From the NCBI GenBank assembly GCA_030065615.1, contig JASJDR010000093.1, positions 1-34,455 of the forward strand: a DNA stretch of 34,455 nt. Direction: 5' to 3'. The notes under the pieces were generated by a model. The model did no database searches. It was not told the origin of the DNA and worked only from the letters and a program-made list of their open reading frames with translations. This document shows positions 16,346 to 23,809 of the stretch, one piece after another. Position 1 is the first letter of the stretch. The number at the start of each line of letters is the position of its first letter. The translations under genes were made by a program, and so were the position numbers. The DNA is from Xenococcus sp. MO_188.B8 (GTDB taxonomy: Bacteria; Cyanobacteriota; Cyanobacteriia; Cyanobacteriales; Xenococcaceae).

Positions 16346-17062
16346 TTATTGTTTCGGAAACATTAATTCCCAATCCCAATCAGAAACTATTTTCGCCAAG
16401 GCATCTCCTGCAGTCAAATCTTCAATAAAAGGTAATTTACCTAAGACTGGAACTTGAGTTAAGGACTCAATTAGATCTTCAGGAGCTAAACTGTTTAGCT
16501 CAGTTGCTGAGTCATAAAGTTCACAACAACTCAAAATAATACCCCGGAGATCTATTTTCAGACTTCTAGCTAAAGCAACATTAGCTACGGCATGGGCGAT
16601 CGCACCTAATTTAATCGGCACAACTAAAACCGTAGGTAAACGCCATTGCGCAGCAAGATCAGCTACTGTTAATTCATGGGTTACAGGAGATCCTAAACCG
16701 CCTAAAGCTTCAATTAAAACCAAATCTTGTTGCTGTTGTAACTTAGACAGGCATTGCCAAACTACACTTAAATCGATAGTTTTTCCTTCCCGATCCGCAG
16801 CGATTGGAGGCGCTAAAGGAGCCTGAAAATGTAAAGGCGTCGCAATCTTGAGTAACTTACTATCCTCTGAGGTTGCGGTTGGCTCAAGATTACCAAATAA
16901 TTTCTCATATAATTCGCGATCGCCTGTTCCAGTTTGCATTAGTTTTAATAATCCTAAACTGCTATCGGTCAGATACTTTTGAGCATAATACACTAAAGCT
17001 GTTGTCACAAAGGTTTTACCGACATTAGTATCTGTTCCCGTAATAAGCAGAGAATTATTCAT
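16346..17062 (-). CDS. bioD: Dethiobiotin synthetase
   Basis: Catalyses the ATP- and CO2-dependent closure of 7,8-diaminopelargonate to dethiobiotin, the penultimate step of biotin synthesis. The 238-residue product begins with the P-loop [19 protein letters not shown] (GTDTNVGKT near 8-16). It has the [15 protein letters not shown] substrate-binding segment near 79-93, and the [12 protein letters not shown] segment corresponding to the family's VEGAGG loop. The length is typical. It stands alone, without bioA or bioF nearby, as is common in cyanobacteria where biotin genes are scattered. The ATG at 17062 is preceded by AGGTAAGGAATTTTAA, which contains an AAGGA ribosome-binding site. Confidence 0.92.
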   Translation of the reverse strand: MNNSLLITGTDTNVGKTFVTTALVYYAQKYLTDSSLGLLKLMQTGTGDRELYEKLFGNLEPTATSEDSKLLKIATPLHFQAPLAPPIAADREGKTIDLSVVWQCLSKLQQQQDLVLIEALGGLGSPVTHELTVADLAAQWRLPTVLVVPIKLGAIAHAVANVALARSLKIDLRGIILSCCELYDSATELNSLAPEDLIESLTQVPVLGKLPFIEDLTAGDALAKIVSDWDWELMFPKQ

Positions 17063-17635
17063 TTAAAATTCCTTACCTGTTGCAATTGTTGAATTAATTA
17101 TTATTGTAACTGTGTATTGTCACTTAAAAAATAGACTATAAAACTTCAAATACGAACAGGTTTACATTATTTAATTGACATAGATTGGTGTATAACTATT
17201 GTATGAATTTATAGTTTAATTTTATGGTTTTGCTGTTTTTCAAAATCAGCAATATCTTATTTTCCAATATATTGTTAATTTATATATAATGCTTGTTTAT
17301 CAAAAAGTTTGCAGTAGGCAATGATGACTAATTGACAAGCGACCCTGCTGAAGTTCTTCCTATTCAAGGATATTATCACACTTGATGGGACAAGCCTTAG
17401 CAAAAGAGCGCACAAGTTTGACCTATTTAGCTGTACAATAAAACTGATTTTCACTTTAATATGTAAAGTAAGTGTAAAGATTTACGATATTAAAGAATAG
17501 TTCAAAAATTAACTTTCTATCATAATGGTAGTAAAGTTTCTCTTGTAAAGAGAAAGGTATTATATTTTTCAATAATACCGATAAATTGTAATAATTAAGA
17601 TTGCTGCGAACCTAGTTAATTAATCGTATTCTGCC
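17063..17635. promoter_or_regulatory. Long divergent leader region, bioD / prs
   Basis: 573 bases without a supported gene lie between bioD (minus) and prs (plus). A perfect hairpin, TTTCTCTT (17537-17544) and AAGAGAAA (17548-17555) with a GTA loop, lies about 80 bases before the prs start and is followed by an AT-rich run, TATTATATTTTTC. It could be a leader attenuator or an mRNA-stability element of prs. The rest is very AT-rich. Short frames there lack starts. Confidence 0.4.
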
Positions 17636-18634
17636 GTGAGCCACACAACAACTTTTTTGCTTCAGTCAATGATACAGCAGCCTGTAATCTCAGACTCTAA
17701 CCGTCTTCGATTATTTGCAGGTTCCGCTAACAGACCTCTTGCTCAAGAAGTAGCTCGATATCTAGGAATAGATCTCGGACCCATGATTCGTAAGCGGTTT
17801 GCAGATGGAGAACTCTATGTTCAAATACAAGAATCCATTCGCGGAGCTGATGTATATTTACTTCAGCCTTGTTGTAATCCCGTAAACGACAATTTAATGG
17901 AATTAATGATTCTGATTGATGCTTGTCGTCGAGCTTCAGCTAGACAAATTACAGCAGTTATTCCCTATTACGGTTATGCTAGAGCAGACCGCAAAACAGC
18001 AGGAAGAGAATCTATTACTGCTAAGTTAGTAGCCAACTTGATTGTTCAAGCAGGAGCGAATAAAGTCTTGGCAATGGATCTGCACTCAGCACAAATTCAA
18101 GGTTATTTTGATATTCCTTTAGATCATGTATATGGTTCTCCAGTACTAATAGATTATTTGGCGAGGAAAGAACTTCCTGATTTGGTAGTTGTTTCCCCTG
18201 ATGTGGGAGGTGTAGCCAGAGCCAGAGCTTTTGCGAAGAAACTTAATGATGCACCCCTCGCTATTATTGATAAACGTCGTCAGGCTCATAATGTAGCAGA
18301 GGTCATGAATGTTATTGGTGATGTCAAAGGGAAAACCGCAGTATTAGTAGACGATATGATCGATACTGCGGGAACTCTCCTCGAAGGAGGGAAACTGCTA
18401 CAAAGAGAAGGTGCCAGTAAAATCTATGCTTGTGCTACCCACGCAGTTTTTTCTGGTCCAGCAGCTTCTCGTCTCTCCAGTGGAGTTTTTGAAGAAGTAA
18501 TTGTCACCAACACAATTCCTGTTCCTGAAGAAAAACAATTTAAACAATTGACTGTACTATCTGTCGCCAATTTGTTGGGAGAAGCCATCTGGCGAATTCA
18601 TGAAGACACTTCTGTCAGCAGCATGTTCCGATAA
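17636..18634 (+). CDS. prs: Ribose-phosphate pyrophosphokinase (PRPP synthetase)
   Basis: Makes 5-phosphoribosyl-1-diphosphate from ribose-5-phosphate and ATP for purine, pyrimidine, His, Trp and NAD synthesis. The 332-residue cytosolic product has the class I features. These are RLFAGSANRPLAQEVA at the start, the IPYYGYARADRK catalytic segment, the DLHSAQIQGYFDIPLDHVYG signature, VVSPDVGGVARARAFAKKL, and the PRPP-binding loop VLVDDMIDTAGTL. The GTG at 17636 is the first in-frame start. An internal ATG 33 bases downstream (MIQQPV) also gives a full catalytic protein, so the N-terminal 11 residues are uncertain. It is monocistronic with a hairpin after the gene. Confidence 0.95.
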   Translation: MSHTTTFLLQSMIQQPVISDSNRLRLFAGSANRPLAQEVARYLGIDLGPMIRKRFADGELYVQIQESIRGADVYLLQPCCNPVNDNLMELMILIDACRRASARQITAVIPYYGYARADRKTAGRESITAKLVANLIVQAGANKVLAMDLHSAQIQGYFDIPLDHVYGSPVLIDYLARKELPDLVVVSPDVGGVARARAFAKKLNDAPLAIIDKRRQAHNVAEVMNVIGDVKGKTAVLVDDMIDTAGTLLEGGKLLQREGASKIYACATHAVFSGPAASRLSSGVFEEVIVTNTIPVPEEKQFKQLTVLSVANLLGEAIWRIHEDTSVSSMFR

Positions 18635-18731
18635 GTAATAAGTAATAAGTTCTAATTTTAAAGCTTTTTGCTTACTACTAATTGATGGTTGCTTTCCACT
18701 TGTATCACTAGGTTTTATAGAGAAAAAATAG

Positions 18732-18778
18732 AGAGTACATAGCAGTTATTCTTGAGGAAAAGTTATGTTATGTACTCT
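18732..18778. terminator. Hairpin between convergent prs and hypothetical gene
   Basis: AGAGTACATA (18732-18741) pairs exactly with TATGTACTCT (18769-18778), a 10-bp stem with a 27-base loop. It lies in the gap between prs and the convergent 164-codon gene. A T-rich tract (TTTCTCCGTTGGTTTTTTCC) follows on the plus strand. It is a plausible terminator for prs and perhaps for both genes. Confidence 0.5.
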
Positions 18779-18806
18779 TCTTTCTCCGTTGGTTTTTTCC
18801 TATCTT

Positions 18807-19301
18807 CTAAAAATAGTCACGTAATTCATTATTTTCTTTGAGTTGCTTGGCCAAACTAGCCCGACAAATAATCGTGGCTGATCGCTTCTCTACTTGCAAA
18901 AATAGTTTACCAACAAAGAGACTTTTAACGCTTGGTATTTGATAGACAGTAAATTCTTCTAATTGAGAATTAGTTACAAAACCTAGATTATTGAGAACTT
19001 TCTCGATTATTTGCTCAAAATCTTTACTCTTTTTAAAAGAGACTGTAATCGTCACACTACGGTTAAATTTTGCCCCCAAAATACCAGTAAGTAGACCAAC
19101 AATTAAACCTAATTGATACAGTAGTGATTCATCTATCCCCAATCTACCACCTTGGGTAAAGGCAATCAAAAATATAATTACATTCGTACAAGCAAAATAA
19201 TATAAAAAAGTGATGACAATTCCTGGTGGTTCTATTTTGAGTAATAGCAAAACTCTATCCTGTATATTTTGATTGATCAATGATTTGGACACACACCGCA
19301 A
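18807..19301 (-). CDS. Hypothetical membrane protein with soluble C-terminal domain
   Basis: An up to 164-residue protein with two membrane helices (about 30-50, VITFLYYFACTNVIIFLIAF, and 63-78, LYQLGLIVGLLTGILG) and a soluble C-terminal domain of about 85 residues (VTITVSFKKSKDFEQIIEKV, then LNNLGF). This resembles small cyanobacterial membrane proteins without known function. There is no ATG in the entire frame. TTG at 19301 gives the longest form, GTG at 19292 (VSKSLINQN) is an alternative, and the choice is uncertain. It lies 59 bases downstream of the thioesterase gene on the same strand and may be cotranscribed. Confidence 0.6.
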   Translation of the reverse strand: MRCVSKSLINQNIQDRVLLLLKIEPPGIVITFLYYFACTNVIIFLIAFTQGGRLGIDESLLYQLGLIVGLLTGILGAKFNRSVTITVSFKKSKDFEQIIEKVLNNLGFVTNSQLEEFTVYQIPSVKSLFVGKLFLQVEKRSATIICRASLAKQLKENNELRDYF

Positions 19302-19360
19302 TGTGCCCCTAAACCAATGGGATGTTCTTTCTCAGAAATCATCCTAGTATAACAATAAAG

Positions 19361-19765
19361 TTAAAAAACTGTTGCTTGACTAATTAATTTAGGCAGGGAA
19401 ATTCTGTTACGAGTTTGCGGATTAATACAGACATGTTTAGTCTTAGCAATAGCTAAGGGTTTATTGAGAAATTTTTGGGCAAAAACTTGATAATTAATCA
19501 GAAATTCATGATCTTGAACCAATTCTGGTTCCAGGTCTATTTGTAGTTGATCTCCGCAAAATATAGGACGTAAAAAATCAATATCTGCATGAACTATGGG
19601 AATAGCCATTGTTCTTTCTATTAACATTCGTGGCAAACTAACCCCAATTTCTGTTAACCATGCTTCATAGGCTTCGTGACAGATTTTTAAGGCATTAGTA
19701 AAATAAATTACCCCAGCAGCATCAGTATCGGCTAAGTAAATAGTTCGATAATAAGAAAAAGCCAT
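19361..19765 (-). CDS. 1,4-dihydroxy-2-naphthoyl-CoA thioesterase-like hotdog protein
   Basis: A 134-residue single-hotdog-fold thioesterase of the 4-hydroxybenzoyl-CoA type. It begins FSYYRTIYLADTDAAGVIYF, with the conserved Asp in the ADTDAAGVIYF loop (near residue 14-16) expected to be catalytic, followed by the long helix KICHEAYEAWL. In cyanobacteria, enzymes of this form (the Synechocystis Slr0204 type) hydrolyse DHNA-CoA in phylloquinone synthesis, which supplies the photosystem I quinone. A more general acyl-CoA thioesterase role cannot be excluded. The ATG at 19765 is close to the divergent 80-residue membrane gene. The gene may share a transcript with the downstream hypothetical membrane protein. 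Confidence 0.85.
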   Translation of the reverse strand: MAFSYYRTIYLADTDAAGVIYFTNALKICHEAYEAWLTEIGVSLPRMLIERTMAIPIVHADIDFLRPIFCGDQLQIDLEPELVQDHEFLINYQVFAQKFLNKPLAIAKTKHVCINPQTRNRISLPKLISQATVF

Positions 19766-19864
19766 TATTTAAGTAATTAGACAGCTATAAATAAACTTAA
19801 AATAGCGAGGCGCGAGTTGGGCCAAAATATCTTACAATAATTCTCGAATTTGTAATTGTCTGTC

Positions 19865-20107
19865 ATGAAAGAACAAATTATTACTTGGTTAAATCGTCTA
19901 CTCATAGCAGATGTGTTCTTGGTCTTCTTTGGCTTTGCTTGGTTTGCGATCGCAGTTGTAGGAGAATCTCTGAATATTAATCTCGGTTTTGATCTCTGGT
20001 ACCAACTGTGGCAGCCGCTATTTAATCCAGCAATCGGTATTTTGTTCCTAGGCGCATTCGCTACTTGGATCATTAATAAAGTCTCTGACAGATTTAGTAA
20101 ACCGTAA
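19865..20107 (+). CDS. Small two-helix membrane protein
   Basis: An 80-residue product from the ATG at 19865; a TTG nine bases earlier is possible but unneeded. It has two membrane helices: LLIADVFLVFFGFAWFAIAVVG near 11-32 and FNPAIGILFLGAFATWII near 52-70. A loop rich in Trp and Leu joins them (FDLWYQLWQPL), and a basic tail follows. Proteins of this pattern are widespread in cyanobacteria and unassigned. It is divergent from the thioesterase gene across about 100 bases. The overlapping minus-strand frame is low quality and was rejected. Confidence 0.7.
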   Translation: MKEQIITWLNRLLIADVFLVFFGFAWFAIAVVGESLNINLGFDLWYQLWQPLFNPAIGILFLGAFATWIINKVSDRFSKP

Positions 20108-20139
20108 CATGAGATCAAAAGACGCGATCGAGTATCTGG

Positions 20140-20173
20140 GCTTAAGACTGTCGATTAAGCTTTAAGATATCTC
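20140..20173 (+). terminator. Candidate terminator after the small membrane gene
   Basis: GCTTAA (20140-20145) pairs with TTAAGC (20155-20160), followed by TTTAAGATATCTC and then a T-run. It is a short stem, so only a weak call. Confidence 0.3.
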
Positions 20174-20302
20174 TTTTTACACTATAGTGAAACATTGATA
20201 CCCTCGAATAGGCTTAACGATGAGTAGATGTCAAAATATTTATCAATAATTTACTGTTTACAAATTTAATTAATCTGCTATTATTGGAAACGGTCGCTGA
20301 TT

Positions 20303-20391
20303 GGAGAGGTGGCTGAGTGGTTGAAAGCGGCTCCCTGCTAAGGAGTTATAGGGGTTAAACTCTATCGGGGGTTCGAATCCCCCCCTCTCCG
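20303..20391 (+). tRNA. tRNA-Ser (anticodon GCT)
   Basis: A class II tRNA with an 89-base body and no encoded CCA. The acceptor stem is GGAGAGG (20303-20309) paired with CCTCTCC (20384-20390), with G as discriminator. The D arm (TGGCTGAGTGGTTGAAAGC) is followed by an anticodon loop reading CTGCTAA, so the anticodon is GCT for AGC/AGU codons. A long variable arm follows (TATAGGGGTTAAACTCTAT) and then the T arm with GTTCGAATC. All features fit serine tRNA. Confidence 0.96.
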
Positions 20392-20526
20392 TAGAATAAT
20401 GAAAAGTTAATTAATTTAGTTCAATTGGGTTCATATTAGCCCAAACAATAAGTAAGTAAAGTTCGAAAATCAGGTAAGATGACTTCTAGTAAAAAAAAAT
20501 TAATATTTATTAGGGAGAACTAGAAA

Positions 20527-20622
20527 ATGAGCGGTGTCATTCCTTTTGTTGTAATAATCGTTGCATATACTGCACTTGCCCTTGGTTTATACTTTGGTTT
20601 CCGTGCTATCAAGCTAATCTAA
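20527..20622 (+). CDS. petL: Cytochrome b6f complex subunit PetL
   Basis: A 31-residue single-helix protein, MSGVIPFVVIIVAYTALALG then LYFGFRAIKLI. The closing FGxRAxKLI and the ALALGLYFG segment match PetL, a small peripheral subunit that stabilises the cytochrome b6f dimer in the thylakoid membrane. It is preceded by a good ribosome-binding site (TAGGGAG at 20511-20517) and followed by a hairpin, so it is probably a monocistronic unit. It is too short for the usual gene-length cut-offs and is easily missed. Confidence 0.88.
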   Translation: MSGVIPFVVIIVAYTALALGLYFGFRAIKLI

Positions 20623-20640
20623 TGTTCCATTAGAATTACA

Positions 20641-20663
20641 GGTTAGATTTTTCTGATCTAACC
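20641..20663 (+). terminator. petL terminator hairpin
   Basis: GGTTAGAT (20641-20648) pairs perfectly with ATCTAACC (20656-20663) around a 7-base loop, 18 bases after the petL stop. The T-tract after it is poor (ACTTCTAGCTTTG), so termination may be partial. Confidence 0.55.
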
Positions 20664-20862
20664 ACTTCTAGCTTTGCGATCTCCCTCATCTCAACACTTC
20701 TCGGTTAACAACGGACACCTCAGCGCAGGCATTGTGCTTTTTCCTTGAACTTTTTCCCCCTATCTACTAACTAATAGATAAGCTTATTCTAGAAGTATTG
20801 CCATTTCCCCTCTCTTCTGCTGCTGATCTCAAACCATCAAGTATCAACTCAAACAAACATTA

Positions 20863-21591
20863 GTGGACTATTTATATCGATATCCTTCTCTGTTATCTGG
20901 TAAATTAATTAAACGCTACAAAAGATTTTTGGCAGATATTGAACTGGAAACTGGAAAGATTGTTACTGCTCACTGTCCCAATACTGGTCCGATGACGGGA
21001 GTTTGTATTCCTGGAAATCTGGTGCAAATCTCCCCTAGCAATAATCCCAAAAGGAAACTCGCCTATACTTGGGAAATGATCAAGATAAATCATACCTGGG
21101 TGGGAGTAAATACGGGATTACCTAATAAAGTTATTAAGATAGCTTTGGAGCAAAAATTATTTCCCGAGTTAGCACCATACTATAATAAAGTTCGTTCGGA
21201 AGTACCCTATGGTAGAGATCAGAAAAGCCGAGTAGATTTTTTGCTAACAGGAAATGATAATCAATTACCGATTTACTTAGAAGTGAAAAACGTCACTCTT
21301 ACTCAAGAAAAGACGGCTCTATTTCCTGATACGGTAACTACTCGCGGACAAAAACATCTCAAAGAATTGATGGCATTAATTCCAGATGCTAAAGCTGTCA
21401 TGCTTTATTTTATCAATCGTGATGATTGTTCTAGTTTTGCTCCAGGTGACAATTTTGATCCTCAATATGGAATCTTATTACGCGAAGCAGTCGCTGCTGG
21501 TGTGGAAGTTTTACCCTATAGTTTTGAGATTACCCCTGCTGGCATCAAATATTTAGGATTACTTGATTTTATCCCTTCAAGCTTGGTTTGA
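20863..21591 (+). CDS. sfsA: SfsA family protein (sugar fermentation stimulation homolog)
   Basis: A 242-residue cytosolic protein that matches SfsA throughout. Landmarks are YPSLLSGKLIKRYKRFLADI at the start, then AHCPNTGPMTGV, then the SRVDFLLT and YLEVKNVTL segments. The D...E-x-K arrangement of the last two recalls the PD-(D/E)xK nuclease fold that SfsA is thought to share. The later block has FPDTVTTRGQKHLKELM. E. coli SfsA binds DNA and affects maltose metabolism; the role in cyanobacteria is unknown. The start is GTG at 20863 with no obvious Shine-Dalgarno sequence. It converges on an SDR gene across 22 bases. Confidence 0.92.
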   Translation: MDYLYRYPSLLSGKLIKRYKRFLADIELETGKIVTAHCPNTGPMTGVCIPGNLVQISPSNNPKRKLAYTWEMIKINHTWVGVNTGLPNKVIKIALEQKLFPELAPYYNKVRSEVPYGRDQKSRVDFLLTGNDNQLPIYLEVKNVTLTQEKTALFPDTVTTRGQKHLKELMALIPDAKAVMLYFINRDDCSSFAPGDNFDPQYGILLREAVAAGVEVLPYSFEITPAGIKYLGLLDFIPSSLV

Positions 21592-21613
21592 CCGTATTGA
21601 TACCAAATCTGAT

Positions 21614-22393
21614 TTACTTACTTTTCTCCATAGCCTGTTGCGACATTTTCAACAAAGTTTTTCTTGGCAGAAATGGCACAACCCAATTCAACATAAAACT
21701 TAAAGATGCCTCGTTAATTTTTACCAACTCGCCTTTCATCATGGCATCATATCCACATTTTGCTACAGACTGAGGTGATGCTGCCTTGTCCCACAGAGAA
21801 ACCCCATCAAGTTCGCCTGCAGCAACAAAACCTGTAGCAACTGCTCCAGGACAAAGCACTGTAGAGGTCACATTGGTATCAGCAAGTTCTTGGGCAATAG
21901 CTTGAGAAAATGAGACAACAAAAGCTTTAGTCGCGTAATAAACTGCCTGTAAAGGGCCTGGGAGAAAAGCTGCGGTCGAGGCTACATGGAGAATTTTCCC
22001 AGAATTTCTCTTAACCATCCTTTGCAAATATAGATGGGTCAGATTAACTAAAGAAACCATATTGACCTGCATCATTGCTTGATCTTTGGCAAGATCCCGT
22101 TCATGAAATTTGCCATGACCACCAAAGCCAGCATTATTGATCAAGATATCAATTTGTATCTCTGCGGATTCAGTTGCTGCAAATATTTTCTCTGCCGAAT
22201 CTGGTTGCGCCAGGTCTGCGACAATTACGGTTGCTTTTATGCCGTAAGCGTTCTCTAACTCTGATTTCAATTGGTTCAAAGCATCTTCACGACGAGCAAC
22301 CAATACTAAGTTACCCCCTTTTGCTGCGTGCAATCGGGCGAATTCAGCACCAATGCCACTTGATGCGCCTGTCACTAATGCAGTATTTCCCAT
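21614..22393 (-). CDS. Short-chain dehydrogenase/reductase (first of a pair)
   Basis: A 259-residue classical SDR. It has the Rossmann cofactor motif TGASSGIGAEFARLHAAKGG near residues 8-27, and VARRED after the second strand, which favours NADP(H). The structural LINNAGFGGHG motif follows, then the catalytic Ser in VASTAAFLPGPLQA and YYATK with the catalytic Tyr and Lys. The length is typical. The substrate cannot be read from the sequence; the fold type is like bacterial SDRs of the DltE/YqjQ kind. It follows the second SDR gene by 51 bases on the same strand, so the two form an operon. The ATG at 22393 is preceded by a good AAGGAG. Confidence 0.88.
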   Translation of the reverse strand: MGNTALVTGASSGIGAEFARLHAAKGGNLVLVARREDALNQLKSELENAYGIKATVIVADLAQPDSAEKIFAATESAEIQIDILINNAGFGGHGKFHERDLAKDQAMMQVNMVSLVNLTHLYLQRMVKRNSGKILHVASTAAFLPGPLQAVYYATKAFVVSFSQAIAQELADTNVTSTVLCPGAVATGFVAAGELDGVSLWDKAASPQSVAKCGYDAMMKGELVKINEASLSFMLNWVVPFLPRKTLLKMSQQAMEKSK

Positions 22394-22444
22394 TATTATC
22401 TCCTTGATTTAAGACTCTTTCAAAAATACTTATATTATTTGAAG

Positions 22445-23260
22445 CTAAATGCCAAATTGGTCTTTAATTCCTTGGATAAACGCCCTATCATCCAATTCTG
22501 TTCGATTAGCGATGATCACTTTGGCATCATCACCCGCTGTATATCGCAACTGATCCGTGCCATCTGTTGCTGCTTCATAAATTACTTTTGCCACAATAAT
22601 AGGTTCTGAAGCATTCTCTAGGATAGATTCCATCGCATTGAACAACTTACCAACTAATGGTTGATATTCAATCAGACTTTCATCGTTGTTAAAGTTGAAG
22701 GAACGACTAGCAAAATCAGTCTTAATTGCTCCTGGTTCGACAATTTTTACTTTACAGCCAATTGCTTCCATTTCAAAACTCAGAGCTTCAGAAATACCTT
22801 CAACTGCAAATTTAGTCCCGTGATAAAGTGAACCCAAAGGAAAAGTCATTTTGCCCCCAACCGATGAAATATTAATCATAATACCTTCTTTATTTTTTCT
22901 AAAATGGGGGAGGATTGCTTTGGTTACATCTAATAGACCCATAACATTGACATCAAATTGCCTTTTGATATTTTCAGTGGGAGTTGCTTCTAAAGGCCCA
23001 TAAGCTCCATAACCTGCATTGTTTACTAAAACATCAATTTTGCCGAACTTTTCAATACCTTGCTGAATAGCTTTGGTAATTGAATCAGCGTCTAAGACAT
23101 CTAATTTAGTAACTAAAACATTATCTAAGGTAGTTAATTCTACTTCCTTCTCTGGGGTTCTCATTGTTGCAACCACATTCCAACCCTTTTCTTGAAAGAA
23201 TTTAGCAGTTGCTTTGCCAATACCACTACTTGCACCCGTAATTAAAATTGTCTGACTCAT
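22445..23260 (-). CDS. Short-chain dehydrogenase/reductase (second of a pair)
   Basis: A 271-residue classical SDR: ITGASSGIGKATAKFFQEKG near residues 6-25, an Arg-containing second loop (ATMRTPEKE) that suggests NADP(H), DVLVNNAGYGAYGPLE, ISSVGGKMTFPLGS and YHGTKFAVEG with the catalytic Tyr and Lys, then VEPGAIKTDF. Similar SDRs are annotated loosely as oxidoreductases acting on retinol, steroid or lipid substrates; nothing supports a specific one here. It is the first gene of the SDR pair and divergent from the copper-radical oxidase operon across a 549-base control region. Confidence 0.88.
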   Translation of the reverse strand: MSQTILITGASSGIGKATAKFFQEKGWNVVATMRTPEKEVELTTLDNVLVTKLDVLDADSITKAIQQGIEKFGKIDVLVNNAGYGAYGPLEATPTENIKRQFDVNVMGLLDVTKAILPHFRKNKEGIMINISSVGGKMTFPLGSLYHGTKFAVEGISEALSFEMEAIGCKVKIVEPGAIKTDFASRSFNFNNDESLIEYQPLVGKLFNAMESILENASEPIIVAKVIYEAATDGTDQLRYTAGDDAKVIIANRTELDDRAFIQGIKDQFGI

Positions 23261-23809
23261 TTTTTAGTCGTTCTTATCTAGTTCAGTTTCATCTTAGAAA
23301 ACGAATCCCTAAACTGCACTAGCAAGTTGTGCCAAACTATAGGCAAAATGCGCCAATCAAAAATAGCTTATTGTAATAGAAAAACTTATTTTATAATTTA
23401 ACTAATCTCAACAGATATAACCGATATAGCTATGACTTCGGCAATACTGAGTGAATTTTTCCAGCTTAAACTTAAAACTAGCTAAACAAGTAATGATTTA
23501 TTGTAATGATGCATGAAATATTAAATAGCATATATGTGATTTTCCAACGTTAATTTATGTAACTTGAGTGTGCGTTCAGGAAAGGGATCGGTAGTAAGCT
23601 GAAAACAACATCAAACTTTGACTATTTGTACTATGTTTAGTTGCAAATCTTGTAGTGTCAAAATTAGATGAAAGAAGTATATAGAAAATATATTTCTGGA
23701 AAGTATCTATCTTTTTCCGTCCAAAGACTTACTTTTTTCGTCCAAAGACTTAAACCATGTATCTACTGATACAGGGGAAAATTTTGTTGAGAAAATTTAC
23801 CGCAAAATC
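23261..23809. promoter_or_regulatory. Divergent control region, SDR pair / oxidase-peroxidase operon
   Basis: 549 bases without a supported gene. The most striking feature is the 21-bp tandem repeat at 23711-23752, listed separately, about 60-100 bases before the oxidase start. Upstream of it the sequence is AT-rich with AT-run promoter-like segments (GTATATAGAAAATATATT near 23678). Both operons are probably transcribed from this region and may share regulation. Confidence 0.45.
23711..23752 (+). repeat. 21-bp tandem direct repeat, operator-like
   Basis: Two adjacent 21-base units (23711-23731 and 23732-23752) share the core CGTCCAAAGACTTA and differ at one base (C or T at position 7). The 21-base period is two helical turns, so a bound regulator would see the same face twice. 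The second unit ends 57 bases before the oxidase start codon at 23810. This arrangement is typical of a binding site for a regulator using repeated half-sites. Confidence 0.6.

Noticed and set aside
17326-17387. Short frame TSDPAEVLPIQGYYHT upstream of prs
   Set aside because: It has only 16 sense codons after a TTG with no ribosome-binding site; too little to call a gene or relic.
15985-17616. CTGCGAACCTAG occurring near 15990 and again near 17605
   Set aside because: A 12-base match over this distance is weak, the flanks do not match, and no function can be supported.
19777-20118. 113-codon minus-strand frame opposite the small two-helix membrane gene
   Set aside because: The plus-strand frame has a well-formed two-helix membrane pattern, whereas this one has shadow-like composition and no start signal.
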